Shown here piece by piece: positions 15,845 to 23,943 of a stretch of 36,535 nucleotides of DNA. The stretch is from Acidiluteibacter ferrifornacis. GTDB taxonomy: Bacteria > Bacteroidota > Bacteroidia > Flavobacteriales_E > Vicingaceae. Each line of letters begins with the position of its first letter. The stretch's first letter is position 1. The DNA is taken from NCBI RefSeq assembly GCF_009909615.1, contig NZ_WWNE01000007.1, positions 337,493-374,027 on the forward strand, written 5' to 3'. The translations under genes and the position numbers were made by a program. Below the pieces are notes generated by a model. It saw only the letters and a program-made list of their open reading frames with translations. It was not told where the DNA came from and made no database searches.

Positions 15845-15883
15845 CACAACCAAGAAGGAGTGGTTATGTTCGTTTCACATTTT

Positions 15884-16513
15884 TTAAGAAAGCGTCATAT
15901 GGACGACCTTTTTAGTTTCGAAAAACTCTTCATCAAAGTAATTACTCAGGTCATAAATTTTATACTTTGACTTAACTTCATTTAACTCTTCCTCAAGGTC
16001 TCCCCCTTTTAAAAATAAGAATCCATTATCCAACTCATTGAAGCTCCCTTTCTTGATTTTGTGCTGAACCCATGGAATAAAACCTGCAGTTCTGGTTACT
16101 GCTCGGCTAACAATAAAGTCAAATTTGCCCTCCACCTTTTCAGCTCGTTGATGTGCTGCTGTTAAATTCGTTAGACCAATTCCTTCTGCCACAGCATTTA
16201 CCACTTTTATTTTTTTTCCAATGGCATCAACTAGATGGAAATCACATTCAGGGAACATAATTGCCAACGGAATACCTGGAAACCCTCCACCAGTTCCGAC
16301 ATCTAAAATGGTAGTTTGCGGTTTAAACTGAATCACTTTAGCGATCCCTAAAGCATGAAGAATATGACGTATGTATAATTCATCCATATCTTTCCTTGAA
16401 ATGACATTGATTTGAGCATTCCACTCTTCGTATAAAGCCTGTAAATCTGAAAATTGCTGCTTTTGAACTTCCGATAAATTCGGAAAGTACTTTGTAATGA
16501 TTTCGGTATTCAT
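15884..16513 (-). CDS. rsmG: 16S rRNA (guanine-527 N7) methyltransferase RsmG
   Basis: The 209-residue RsmG/GidB methylates G527 of 16S rRNA. It shows WNAQINVISRKD (31-42), IRHILHALGIAK (48-59), the SAM-binding motif ILDVGTGGGFPGIPLA (69-84) and the acidic LVDAIGKK (94-101). FIVSRAV follows near residue 135. Length fits the family (207-240). It is the last gene of a GT2-sigma-rsmG run; a 22-base spacer separates it from the sigma gene. Confidence 0.95.
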   Translation of the reverse strand: MNTEIITKYFPNLSEVQKQQFSDLQALYEEWNAQINVISRKDMDELYIRHILHALGIAKVIQFKPQTTILDVGTGGGFPGIPLAIMFPECDFHLVDAIGKKIKVVNAVAEGIGLTNLTAAHQRAEKVEGKFDFIVSRAVTRTAGFIPWVQHKIKKGSFNELDNGFLFLKGGDLEEELNEVKSKYKIYDLSNYFDEEFFETKKVVHMTLS

Positions 16514-16535
16514 GAAAATGATGTTGAATTATATT

Positions 16536-17141
16536 TTAAATGGAATGCCTGCTGTTTTCTAACATATCACTTAGCATAGCTCTAGCGCGAAATAATTGTG
16601 CTTTAACTGTTCCTAAAGGCAAAGAAAGCTGATCAGCTATTTCGTCGTAACTCAACTCTTCAAAGTATCTAAGAGTCACGAGCTCTTGATATGGTTCCTT
16701 TAATTTGGTTACTTCTTCTCGCATCAATTTTATTTTCTGTTGATGGATAAAGGCCTCTTCAGGATCCTTATTCTCTGATCGAATATCTAATGACCAAGTA
16801 CCATTCTCTGACTCTTGATCTTGTTGGTCAATGGAAAAAGTTTTCATTCTTTTTTTTCGGATGAAATCAATGCAGTGGTTCGAGGCAATTCTAAACAGCC
16901 AAGTGCTAAATGCAAATTGAGTTGTGTACTGCTCTAGTTTTAAGAAAGCTTTACCAAAAATCTCAATTTTAAGGTCTTCAGCCTCTTCCTTATCTCTCAC
17001 CATTTTGAGGACCAAGAAATAAATTGAATCTTCATAATTGGACATTAACTCTCCATAAGCAGCTTGGGAACCTGCAAGAGCTTGCTCAATTAATCGCTTA
17101 TCTCGTTGACCTTTCTCTGTTAGGTCATTATTTACTTCCAT
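16536..17141 (-). CDS. ECF-type RNA polymerase sigma factor
   Basis: This 201-residue sigma-70 family protein has region 2 around residues 30-95 (ENYEDSIYFLVLKMVRD-like stretch, FSTWLFRIASNHCIDFIRKKR). Region 4 lies at about 145-195 (LVTLRYFEELSYDEIADQLS, then LGTVKAQLFRARAML). There is no region 1 or 3, as expected for ECF factors. Its start lies inside the end of the GT2 gene (10-base overlap), implying translational coupling. No anti-sigma gene is adjacent: the gene after it is rsmG. It may act with a distant anti-sigma or be controlled at transcription. Confidence 0.92.
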   Translation of the reverse strand: MEVNNDLTEKGQRDKRLIEQALAGSQAAYGELMSNYEDSIYFLVLKMVRDKEEAEDLKIEIFGKAFLKLEQYTTQFAFSTWLFRIASNHCIDFIRKKRMKTFSIDQQDQESENGTWSLDIRSENKDPEEAFIHQQKIKLMREEVTKLKEPYQELVTLRYFEELSYDEIADQLSLPLGTVKAQLFRARAMLSDMLENSRHSI

Positions 17142-18253
17142 TTGTTACTTCGGTAAAAAAGTGAAAACACCGACAAAAATAGGGTGTTCAAAAGTAAAAG
17201 TACTTCTAAAAAAGGGTTCCATAAAGACAGGCCTTTTTCATGAATTAAACATAGTGTTTTTCTAAAGATAATAAAATGGAGTAAAAGCACTACACCGAAT
17301 GAAATCAAAACAAAAATATAATTTGAGAAAAGAAAAGATAGAGGCCACAATAAGAATAAGATAAACTTAGAAGCGGTATACAAACCTAATAAAAACTTAA
17401 ATTTGGGTTGATATAACTTGACAGTAGATTGATGTCTTAATTTTTGCTTCCACCAACTAATCACTGTTTTCTTAGGAATTGAAATCGTTTTACTTTCAAG
17501 TTCGGTATTAATAATCACATTACCTTTAGTTGCGTTAGCTTGAACGAACAAATCATCATCCCCTGAAAGTAAATGTAAGTGTTCTGTAAACCCTTTCGAA
17601 TTGATAAACAAAGACTTCCTATAAGACAAATTTCTACCTACCCCCATATAGGCCATACCAGCTTTAGCAAAACCAAAACTCAATGCAGCTATTTGAGCAG
17701 CATCAAATCGTACCAGTGCGTTTAACAGGCCTCCTGTTTTAGCGTATCCTCCATATCCCAAAACAAAATCAATTCTATCTTGATAAAGTCTAGACATACT
17801 TCTTATCCATTGATTAGAAGATGGCTCGCAGTCTGCGTCTGTAAAAAGTAGGATTTCATTTTGAGCATAGAAAACTGCTCGTGTCAAAGCTGCTTTTTTT
17901 CCTTCGCTATGCCAATCTTGAATATCTAATATCCTCAAATTTTTAAACTCCCTTTCAAACTCCCTTAACACTTCCAAGGTGTTGTCATTACTGTGATCAC
18001 TTGCCACTACTACCTCAAAGTTTGGATAATCCTGCTCTAGAACCTTCCTAAGATGTAGCGATAAATTCTTTGCTTCATTTTTTGCAACAACAATAACAGA
18101 CACTCCTTCCTCCACAATATTTACATGTTGAGCAGAATTATTTTTAGTTTTCCTTATCAAGGGAACTATGAAATAAAAAAGGAAGATCAAGTAGACGAAT
18201 GCTACAATGGCATAGATAGAAAAGAAAATTAGGGAAACGTCTAGTGAGTGCAT
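17132..18253 (-). CDS. Membrane-associated family 2 glycosyltransferase
   Basis: I choose ATG 18253 (373 aa) rather than TTG 18277, because the latter overlaps the putative -7 box. An N-terminal TM (SLIFFSIYAIVAFVYLIFLF) is followed by a GT2 domain. It has VSVIVVAKNEAKNLS, the donor-binding VVVASDHSNDNT, the DxD-like LLFTDADCEPS, GDDDLFVQ and ISWWKQKLRHQS, a variant of the QxxRW acceptor motif. Two to three C-terminal TM segments (about 290-365) follow. It probably transfers sugar to a lipid or polysaccharide at the inner membrane. It overlaps the downstream ECF sigma gene by 10 bases and is divergent from tgt. Confidence 0.88.
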   Translation of the reverse strand: MHSLDVSLIFFSIYAIVAFVYLIFLFYFIVPLIRKTKNNSAQHVNIVEEGVSVIVVAKNEAKNLSLHLRKVLEQDYPNFEVVVASDHSNDNTLEVLREFEREFKNLRILDIQDWHSEGKKAALTRAVFYAQNEILLFTDADCEPSSNQWIRSMSRLYQDRIDFVLGYGGYAKTGGLLNALVRFDAAQIAALSFGFAKAGMAYMGVGRNLSYRKSLFINSKGFTEHLHLLSGDDDLFVQANATKGNVIINTELESKTISIPKKTVISWWKQKLRHQSTVKLYQPKFKFLLGLYTASKFILFLLWPLSFLFSNYIFVLISFGVVLLLHFIIFRKTLCLIHEKGLSLWNPFLEVLLLLNTLFLSVFSLFYRSNKWK

Positions 18254-18274
18254 GAGTTCAATTATAACTAGCCA

Positions 18275-18282
18275 CAAATGTA
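18275..18282 (-). promoter_or_regulatory. Putative -7 box (TACATTTG) for GT2-sigma-rsmG operon
   Basis: The minus-strand match to TAnnTTTG ends 22 bases before ATG 18253. It lies 24 bases from the divergent tgt box, so the two promoters share one small region. Confidence 0.4.
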
Positions 18283-18306
18283 AAGTTCTTTTCCTAGGGT
18301 TTTTGG

Positions 18307-18314
18307 TATCTTTG
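18307..18314 (+). promoter_or_regulatory. Putative -7 box (TATCTTTG) for tgt
   Basis: The exact match to TAnnTTTG ends 28 bases before ATG 18342. It lies inside the longer tgt frame that opens at 18252, supporting the shorter start. Confidence 0.45.
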
Positions 18315-18341
18315 GCGAACTTTTTACACCATCATTTCAAC

Positions 18342-19472
18342 ATGAAGTTTACACTAGAAACCACAGATCAAAATAGTAAAGCAAGAGCCGGATTAATTGA
18401 AACTGATCACGGAACGATTGAGACTCCAATATTTATGCCTGTGGGGACGGCAGCATCAGTAAAGGCAGTGCATCAGCATGAGTTGAAAGATGATATCAAA
18501 GCACAAATTATATTAGGTAATACCTATCACTTGTTTTTAAGACCCGGACTAGACATTCTTGAAACAGCAGGAGGTTTGCATAAATTCAATAATTGGAAAG
18601 GGCCAATACTTACCGATAGTGGTGGTTACCAAGTTTATTCCTTGTCTCAGCGCAGAAAGATAAACGAAGAAGGAGTTAAATTTTCGAGCCATATAGATGG
18701 TAGAAAATTATTCTTTACACCTGAAAATGTAATGGATACGCAACGCACAATCGGTGCGGATTTTATTATGGCATTTGACGAGTGTACGCCTTATCCATGT
18801 GATTACAGATATGCAAAAAGATCCATGCACATGACGCACCGATGGTTAAAAAGATGTTGTGATCGCTTCGATTCAACAACACCTAAATATGGTTACGAAC
18901 AAACTTTATTACCTATAGTTCAAGGAAGCACATACAAAGACTTGCGAAAAGAATCAGCAGAAACCATTGCTTCTTTTGAGCGTCCTGCCAATGCCATTGG
19001 TGGACTCTCTGTAGGCGAACCTGCTGAAGAAATGTACGAAATGACGAATATAGTTTGTGAGATTCTTCCGGAAGATAAACCAAGGTATTTAATGGGAGTC
19101 GGAACACCTGCAAATATATTGGAGAATATAGCCTTGGGTATCGATATGTTTGATTGCGTAATGCCTACCAGAAATGCAAGAAATGGAATGCTATTCACCA
19201 AAAATGGAATCATGAATATGCGTAACGAAAAGTGGAAAAATGACCATTCTGCCTTAGATGAATATGGTGACAGTTATGTTGACCATACCTACAGCAAAGC
19301 TTATGTGCGTCACTTAATTACTTCACGTGAAATTTTAGGCTCTCAAATCGCAACCCTTCATAACTTGGCTTTTTATTTATGGTTGGTGAAAGAAGCCAGG
19401 AAACAAATTATTGCAGGTACATTTGCGGACTGGAAAACAGATATGGTAGAACGAGTACAGCGCAGACTATAA
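18342..19472 (+). CDS. tgt: Queuine/preQ1 tRNA-guanine transglycosylase
   Basis: From ATG 18342 the protein is 376 residues, the normal Tgt length; upstream in-frame codons to 18252 give no family sequence. Tgt swaps G34 of GUN-anticodon tRNAs for preQ1. Motifs: IFMPVGTAASV (30-40), ILTDSGGYQVYSL (89-101) with general base D92, FDECTPYPCDY (145-155), IVQGSTY (192-198), GGLSVGEP (220-227) and DMFDCVMPTRNARNG (268-282) with nucleophile D271. The zinc-site cysteines expected as CxCxxC are replaced here by G309-D-S311-Y-V-D314; only the site's histidine (H340, LHNL) remains. It is followed after 1 base by an LptF/LptG-family permease. Confidence 0.95.
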   Translation: MKFTLETTDQNSKARAGLIETDHGTIETPIFMPVGTAASVKAVHQHELKDDIKAQIILGNTYHLFLRPGLDILETAGGLHKFNNWKGPILTDSGGYQVYSLSQRRKINEEGVKFSSHIDGRKLFFTPENVMDTQRTIGADFIMAFDECTPYPCDYRYAKRSMHMTHRWLKRCCDRFDSTTPKYGYEQTLLPIVQGSTYKDLRKESAETIASFERPANAIGGLSVGEPAEEMYEMTNIVCEILPEDKPRYLMGVGTPANILENIALGIDMFDCVMPTRNARNGMLFTKNGIMNMRNEKWKNDHSALDEYGDSYVDHTYSKAYVRHLITSREILGSQIATLHNLAFYLWLVKEARKQIIAGTFADWKTDMVERVQRRL

Positions 19473-19473
19473 G

Positions 19474-20550
19474 ATGGGCATTTTAGATAGATACATTATT
19501 AAGAAGTTTTTAGGAACTTTCTTTTTTTCAATTGCGCTAATTATATCCATCGCTGTTGTGTTCGACATTACAGAAAAGTTAGACGATTTTATTGAAAAAG
19601 AGGCCCCTTTACGTGCCATTATTTTCGATTATTATTTAAACTTCATCCCCTATTTCGCTAATTTATTTAGTTTCTTGTTTGTGTTCATCTCTGTCATTTT
19701 TTTTACATCAAAAATGGCTTCCAACACCGAAATTATTGCGATTCTTTCCAGTGGGGTTAGTTTTAAACGCTTTTTGCTTCCTTATTTTATTTCGGCTACA
19801 GTATTGGCTTCCATGTCCTTCTATTTGAACAATTTTTTGATACCTGACGCTAATAAGGTAAGATTAACCTTCGAGGAGCAATATATTAGAAACCCATTTA
19901 CAAACACTGAACAAAACATACATATCCAGCTTGATGATAGCTCATATGCTTATTTTGAAAGTTATAATTCCTTTTCAGATATTGGTTATAAATTTTCATT
20001 AGAAACCATCAAAAATGGAGAATTGAACTACAAATTGATTTCTGATTTTGCGAGGTGGGACAGTGTAAAAACAGCATGGAGTATTTTTAATTATTATGAG
20101 AGATACATTGATGGAACATCAGAAATAATTAAAGAAGGTCGATCAAAAGATACTACACTTAATATCACTCCAGACGATTTCAACAAACGTTCTAATGCAG
20201 TTGAAATGTTAGATTATTATGAGTTAAATGATGCAATTGCGAAAGAAAAATTCAGAGGTTCTCACAAAGCCGTCTATTATGAATTGGAAAAATACGGACG
20301 AATTGCTTCGCCTTTTGCCACTTTTATTCTTACGCTTATTGGAGTTTCCATTGCAAGCAGAAAAGTAAGAGGTGGAATAGGCGTTCACATAGGTGTGGGT
20401 TTGGCCATTAGCTTCACTTACATTTTATTTATGCAGATTTCTGAAACCTTTGCTACAAATGGAAATTTTAGCCCAATTCTAGCGATTTGGATACCGAATA
20501 TATTATATGGAATACTAGCGGTATATCTTCTATTCAAATCGCCAAAGTAA
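19474..20550 (+). CDS. LptF/LptG-family permease (YjgP/YjgQ)
   Basis: The 358-residue protein has the LptF/G layout. N-terminal MGILDRYIIKKFLGTFFFSI leads into three TM segments to about residue 120. A periplasmic beta-jellyroll-like region spans about 120-260 (NPFTNTEQNIHIQLDD, MLDYYELNDAI). Three C-terminal TM segments follow (SPFATFILTLIGVSIASRKV, then VGLAISFTYILFMQI and LAIWIPNILYGILAVYLL). In the Lpt complex LptF and LptG with the LptB ATPase extract LPS from the inner membrane. Which of the two this is cannot be told from sequence alone; pairing with tgt is common for the Bacteroidota copy. Confidence 0.9.
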   Translation: MGILDRYIIKKFLGTFFFSIALIISIAVVFDITEKLDDFIEKEAPLRAIIFDYYLNFIPYFANLFSFLFVFISVIFFTSKMASNTEIIAILSSGVSFKRFLLPYFISATVLASMSFYLNNFLIPDANKVRLTFEEQYIRNPFTNTEQNIHIQLDDSSYAYFESYNSFSDIGYKFSLETIKNGELNYKLISDFARWDSVKTAWSIFNYYERYIDGTSEIIKEGRSKDTTLNITPDDFNKRSNAVEMLDYYELNDAIAKEKFRGSHKAVYYELEKYGRIASPFATFILTLIGVSIASRKVRGGIGVHIGVGLAISFTYILFMQISETFATNGNFSPILAIWIPNILYGILAVYLLFKSPK

Positions 20551-20555
20551 GTCCT

Positions 20556-21359
20556 TTATAGTTTGCAGATGTGAATTTGTGCGTCTTTCACTTTTATTCT
20601 AGGCGGTATTCCTTCGAAAATTCCAAATATGGTAGAGCCACTACCGCTCATAGATGCATATAACGCTCCTAAAGAATATAGATCTTGTTTTAATCTGTAC
20701 AATTTAGGAAATGCCTTAAAAATAGATTGTTCAAAATCATTTTTCATAAATGACCTCCAATCTTTAATCGGCATATTTATAATGTCCTTTAGCGAATACT
20801 CAGGCTTTTTCGGTTTCACTCCACTATAAGCTTGTGCAGTGCTTACGTGGACATTAGGATAGACTAAAACTAAGTACTTATTAGATAAATCAATATTTAT
20901 TGGCGCAAATTCATCTCCTTTTCCAAACGCAAAAACTGGTTCGTTCTTTATAAAGAAAGCACAATCACTCCCTAGTTTGCGAGCAAAATTTTGCATTTGC
21001 TCAACATTCATGTTCAATTCAAACATTTCATTGATTCCTTTTATAACAAAAGCGGCATCAGAGGACCCTCCTCCCAAACCTGCACCTATTGGAATATTTT
21101 TCTTTAGGTGAATTCTCACTGGAGGCAACTTAAATTCAGACTGAACTAGATAGAATGCCTTTAGGCAAAGGTTTTCGTTGGGCTCTCCAGGAATTTCGAT
21201 TCCTGATGACACAAAGGAGGTTTGGTCTGACTCTATAATTTCCAATTCATCATTCCAGAGTACTGGAACAAAAACGCTTTCAAGGTTGTGGAATCCATCA
21301 GTTCTCTTTTCAGTAATATTTAAACCCAAGTTTATTTTCGCGTTTGGAAAAAAGTTCAT
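20556..21359 (-). CDS. ispE: 4-diphosphocytidyl-2-C-methyl-D-erythritol kinase IspE
   Basis: The 267-residue GHMP kinase phosphorylates CDP-ME in the MEP isoprenoid pathway. It shows the N-terminal PNAKINLGLNITEKRTDGFH (5-24), the ATP-binding glycine loop PIGAGLGGGSSDAAFV (90-105) and the C-terminal SMSGSGSTIFGIF. It is cytoplasmic and of normal length, though slightly short relative to the 283-residue E. coli enzyme. It converges on the LptF/LptG permease with only 5 bases between stops and no visible terminator. Confidence 0.94.
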   Translation of the reverse strand: MNFFPNAKINLGLNITEKRTDGFHNLESVFVPVLWNDELEIIESDQTSFVSSGIEIPGEPNENLCLKAFYLVQSEFKLPPVRIHLKKNIPIGAGLGGGSSDAAFVIKGINEMFELNMNVEQMQNFARKLGSDCAFFIKNEPVFAFGKGDEFAPINIDLSNKYLVLVYPNVHVSTAQAYSGVKPKKPEYSLKDIINMPIKDWRSFMKNDFEQSIFKAFPKLYRLKQDLYSLGALYASMSGSGSTIFGIFEGIPPRIKVKDAQIHICKL

Positions 21360-21375
21360 TGAAATGATTTTTTTG

Positions 21376-21383
21376 CAAATATA
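21376..21383 (-). promoter_or_regulatory. Putative -7 box (TATATTTG) for ispE
   Basis: The minus-strand match to TAnnTTTG ends 17 bases before the ispE ATG. Confidence 0.4.
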
Positions 21384-21464
21384 TTCTATTTACTTTGGCA
21401 GCGCGATTTGATTTCTTCGCACTAAGATTATTTGTAATTTTACAGAAATTTTTAAGCTTTAAGC

Positions 21465-22466
21465 ATGGCAACTTATTTAGATTTTGAAGAACCGATAAAA
21501 GAACTTGTTGAACAAATTGAACAAGCGAAGCAAATAGAGGAAAAAAGTAAAGTTGATGTTTCAAAGACAACAAAAGCGCTGGAGAAAAAACTAAAAGAGG
21601 TACAAACTGAAATTTATAGTAAGTTGACTCCTTGGCAACGTGTTCAAGTTTCTAGACACCCTGAGCGTCCATATACCTTGAGTTATATCAAAGCCATTAC
21701 TAATGGTAATTTTCTTGAACTACATGGGGATAGAACTGTAAAAGATGACAAAGCCATGGTGGGAGGTTTTGGTGAAATCGATGGAAAAACATACATGTTT
21801 ATTGGTCAGCAAAAAGGGATTAATACTAAAATGCGTCAGTATAGAAACTTTGGAATGGCCAACCCTGAAGGATACAGAAAAGCTTTGCGTTTAATGCATC
21901 TAGCTGAAAAATTTGGCAAACCAATCGTTACATTGATTGACACTCCAGGAGCATTTCCTGGATTAGAAGCTGAAGAAAGAGGTCAAGGAGAAGCTATTGC
22001 AAGAAATTTAATCGAAATGATGCAATTAACAGTGCCAGTAATTTGTATCGTAATCGGAGAGGGAGCTTCAGGTGGTGCTTTAGGAATCGGAATCGGTGAT
22101 AAAGTATTAATGCTTGAAAATTCATGGTATTCAGTAATTTCTCCTGAAAACTGCTCTACGATTTTATGGAGAACATGGGATTTTAAAGAAAAAGCAGCAG
22201 AAGCCTTGAAACTAACAGCAGACGACATGCTGAAAAACAAATTAATTGATGGGATTATAAAAGAACCAATTGGAGGTGCTCATGCTAACCCTGAAGAAAT
22301 GTTTCAAACCGTGAGAAAAGAGATTGTAACCCACATAAAGAAACTAGAGGCTGTTGATTCAGAAAAACGAATTGAAGAGCGAATCAATAAATTCTGTGAT
22401 ATGGGGGTTGTGGTGGAGCCAAAAGTAAAAGCTCCAAGAAAATCAGTAGCAGCTAAAGCGAAGTAA
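21465..22466 (+). CDS. accA: Acetyl-CoA carboxylase carboxyltransferase subunit alpha
   Basis: The 333-residue AccA, with AccD, transfers the carboxyl group from biotin to acetyl-CoA to make malonyl-CoA for fatty acid synthesis. An N-terminal coiled helix (about 5-50) precedes [19 protein letters not shown] (50-70) and [20 protein letters not shown]. The crotonase-like core has [35 protein letters not shown] and [14 protein letters not shown], with the oxyanion-hole glycines visible. Length is normal (319 in E. coli), with a short basic, Ala-rich C-terminal tail ([11 protein letters not shown]). It is divergent from ispE. Confidence 0.96.
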   Translation: MATYLDFEEPIKELVEQIEQAKQIEEKSKVDVSKTTKALEKKLKEVQTEIYSKLTPWQRVQVSRHPERPYTLSYIKAITNGNFLELHGDRTVKDDKAMVGGFGEIDGKTYMFIGQQKGINTKMRQYRNFGMANPEGYRKALRLMHLAEKFGKPIVTLIDTPGAFPGLEAEERGQGEAIARNLIEMMQLTVPVICIVIGEGASGGALGIGIGDKVLMLENSWYSVISPENCSTILWRTWDFKEKAAEALKLTADDMLKNKLIDGIIKEPIGGAHANPEEMFQTVRKEIVTHIKKLEAVDSEKRIEERINKFCDMGVVVEPKVKAPRKSVAAKAK

Positions 22467-22486
22467 GTTTTTAAATCACAATATAT

Positions 22487-23824
22487 TTATCTAGAGTACA
22501 GGAATTCTATTCCTAGTACTTTACTAGCGTAATTCCCTTGGTATATCTTTGCGTTGTTTCTAACATCAATTATACCCCAATTCCCCTGACTACTATGGTT
22601 ATAATAGAGTTGTTTCGTTGATTCGTGACATTTCATCAAATCCGAATAAACCCCACTAGCTCTTTGTATTCCATTATTAAAACCAATAGAAAATTCATAG
22701 AAACTCCCTGATATGGAATTAAAATAAAGTTTTCCATCACAATAACATGAACTAGATAATTCATAATTAAAATTTTGTAGTTCATTAAAAGCGGATGCTT
22801 TACTTTTATACTCCATTAATTTCCCAAGATTATTGAAATTTCCTAAGACATAAACATCTCCTGACTTTTGGCCCTCAATTCCGACGGGATAAAAATTTAA
22901 AAATATATGATTTAATAATACACCAATCTCATTATACTCTCCCATATAATATTGGTTAGTCGAGGCTTGTTCAATTGTATAAATCTTATTTGAAGTTTTT
23001 GCCATCTTAATTGGTCGATACCTGGTTGATATCACATTCTGACGTATCCTATCACGATTAAATATTTCAATCTCACTATTATAACTTAATGCATAAATTA
23101 AATTATTAAAAGTATATAAAGACTTATACTGATAGCTGGACGATAGTTTTGTATTTGAGATTGACCAAACTGGATTGTTTACTACTTTTTCCCTTGCTGT
23201 AATGTTTCGCTGATCCTTTTCAGCGAGAATGTATAATTTACGCTTACTATTTACTGCAAGCCCACCGAAGCTTACAGATGCTTGACCATATAAACTATCT
23301 ATGCCATTATCAGGGTTAAACCAATTCACAACTGTTTGATTATTATATTCAATTGCACTCAAGCAACCTAAAAACTTAATCGGCTCATAATTAACATAAA
23401 TACGAACACTTGCAACCCCAATATTAGTTCCATCAAAGGCTGTGACACTCAAATTATAATAACCCGCTATAAAATCTTCATTTTCTATTAGTACCTCCTT
23501 CACAAAATCAATTGCCCCCTTATTAATAGGTATTTCTTTAAAATAGGTGGAATAATTACTCGAAGATACTGACTCTAACTTAATTTGCATATGCTTAATA
23601 TTCTCATTATCTGCAATAGTTCCTTCAACCAGAAAACCAAAATCTCCATCCACAGTGCTACTGGGTTTGGGAGAAGAAATAGTTACAACAGGCGGAAGTT
23701 TATCCTCATCTTTTTTACAGCTAGGCAAAAAAAGAAGGAGAGCAAATAAAAAGAATAAATAGTCATTATGTAATCTTGATAACATGTTCAATACCTGTTT
23801 ATATGTTGTTAACTTATTGTTCAT
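22487..23824 (-). CDS. Hypothetical lipoprotein with Ig-like domain and propeller-like repeats
   Basis: I do not recognise a named family. The frame gives 445 residues, with a lipobox in FFLFALLLFLPSCKKDEDK at C36. A second ATG at 23785 would give a more usual 22-residue signal and 432 residues; either start is possible, and the first has an A-rich upstream stretch typical of Bacteroidota. Residues 43-150 look like an Ig/cadherin-type domain (PPVVTISSPKPSSTV, AGYYNLSVTAFDG). The remainder alternates short strands and loops (LYILAEKD, NKIYTIEQ, GDVYVLGNF, GKLYFNSISG) like a beta-propeller. It converges on accA with 20 bases between stops. Confidence 0.8.
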   Translation of the reverse strand: MNNKLTTYKQVLNMLSRLHNDYLFFLFALLLFLPSCKKDEDKLPPVVTISSPKPSSTVDGDFGFLVEGTIADNENIKHMQIKLESVSSSNYSTYFKEIPINKGAIDFVKEVLIENEDFIAGYYNLSVTAFDGTNIGVASVRIYVNYEPIKFLGCLSAIEYNNQTVVNWFNPDNGIDSLYGQASVSFGGLAVNSKRKLYILAEKDQRNITAREKVVNNPVWSISNTKLSSSYQYKSLYTFNNLIYALSYNSEIEIFNRDRIRQNVISTRYRPIKMAKTSNKIYTIEQASTNQYYMGEYNEIGVLLNHIFLNFYPVGIEGQKSGDVYVLGNFNNLGKLMEYKSKASAFNELQNFNYELSSSCYCDGKLYFNSISGSFYEFSIGFNNGIQRASGVYSDLMKCHESTKQLYYNHSSQGNWGIIDVRNNAKIYQGNYASKVLGIEFLYSR

Positions 23825-23930
23825 ATTTTGTTTACAAATCCTACTCCTCTATAACCTTTAGTGATTGTGTCCCTTTAAAACTAAATTTAAAAATTGAATA
23901 CAATTGTAGAAGGATAGTGGTCTAAATTAC

Positions 23931-23938
23931 TAATTTTG
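23931..23938 (+). promoter_or_regulatory. Putative -7 box (TAATTTTG) for dnaB
   Basis: The exact match to TAnnTTTG ends 6 bases before ATG 23944, the same distance as at 9535-9542, which would give a leaderless message. A TTG at 23904-23906 is 24 bases upstream. Confidence 0.35.
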
Positions 23939-23943
23939 AAACG

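Noticed and set aside
15808-15849. Extended start of the DUF2911 gene at 15849
   Set aside because: The extra 14 residues precede a normal signal peptide and overlap a -7-like box; ATG 15807 is better.
18252-18341. Extended N-terminus of tgt (30 extra residues from 18252)
   Set aside because: It crosses both putative divergent promoter boxes, has no Tgt-like sequence, and the ATG at 18342 gives the standard 376-residue length.
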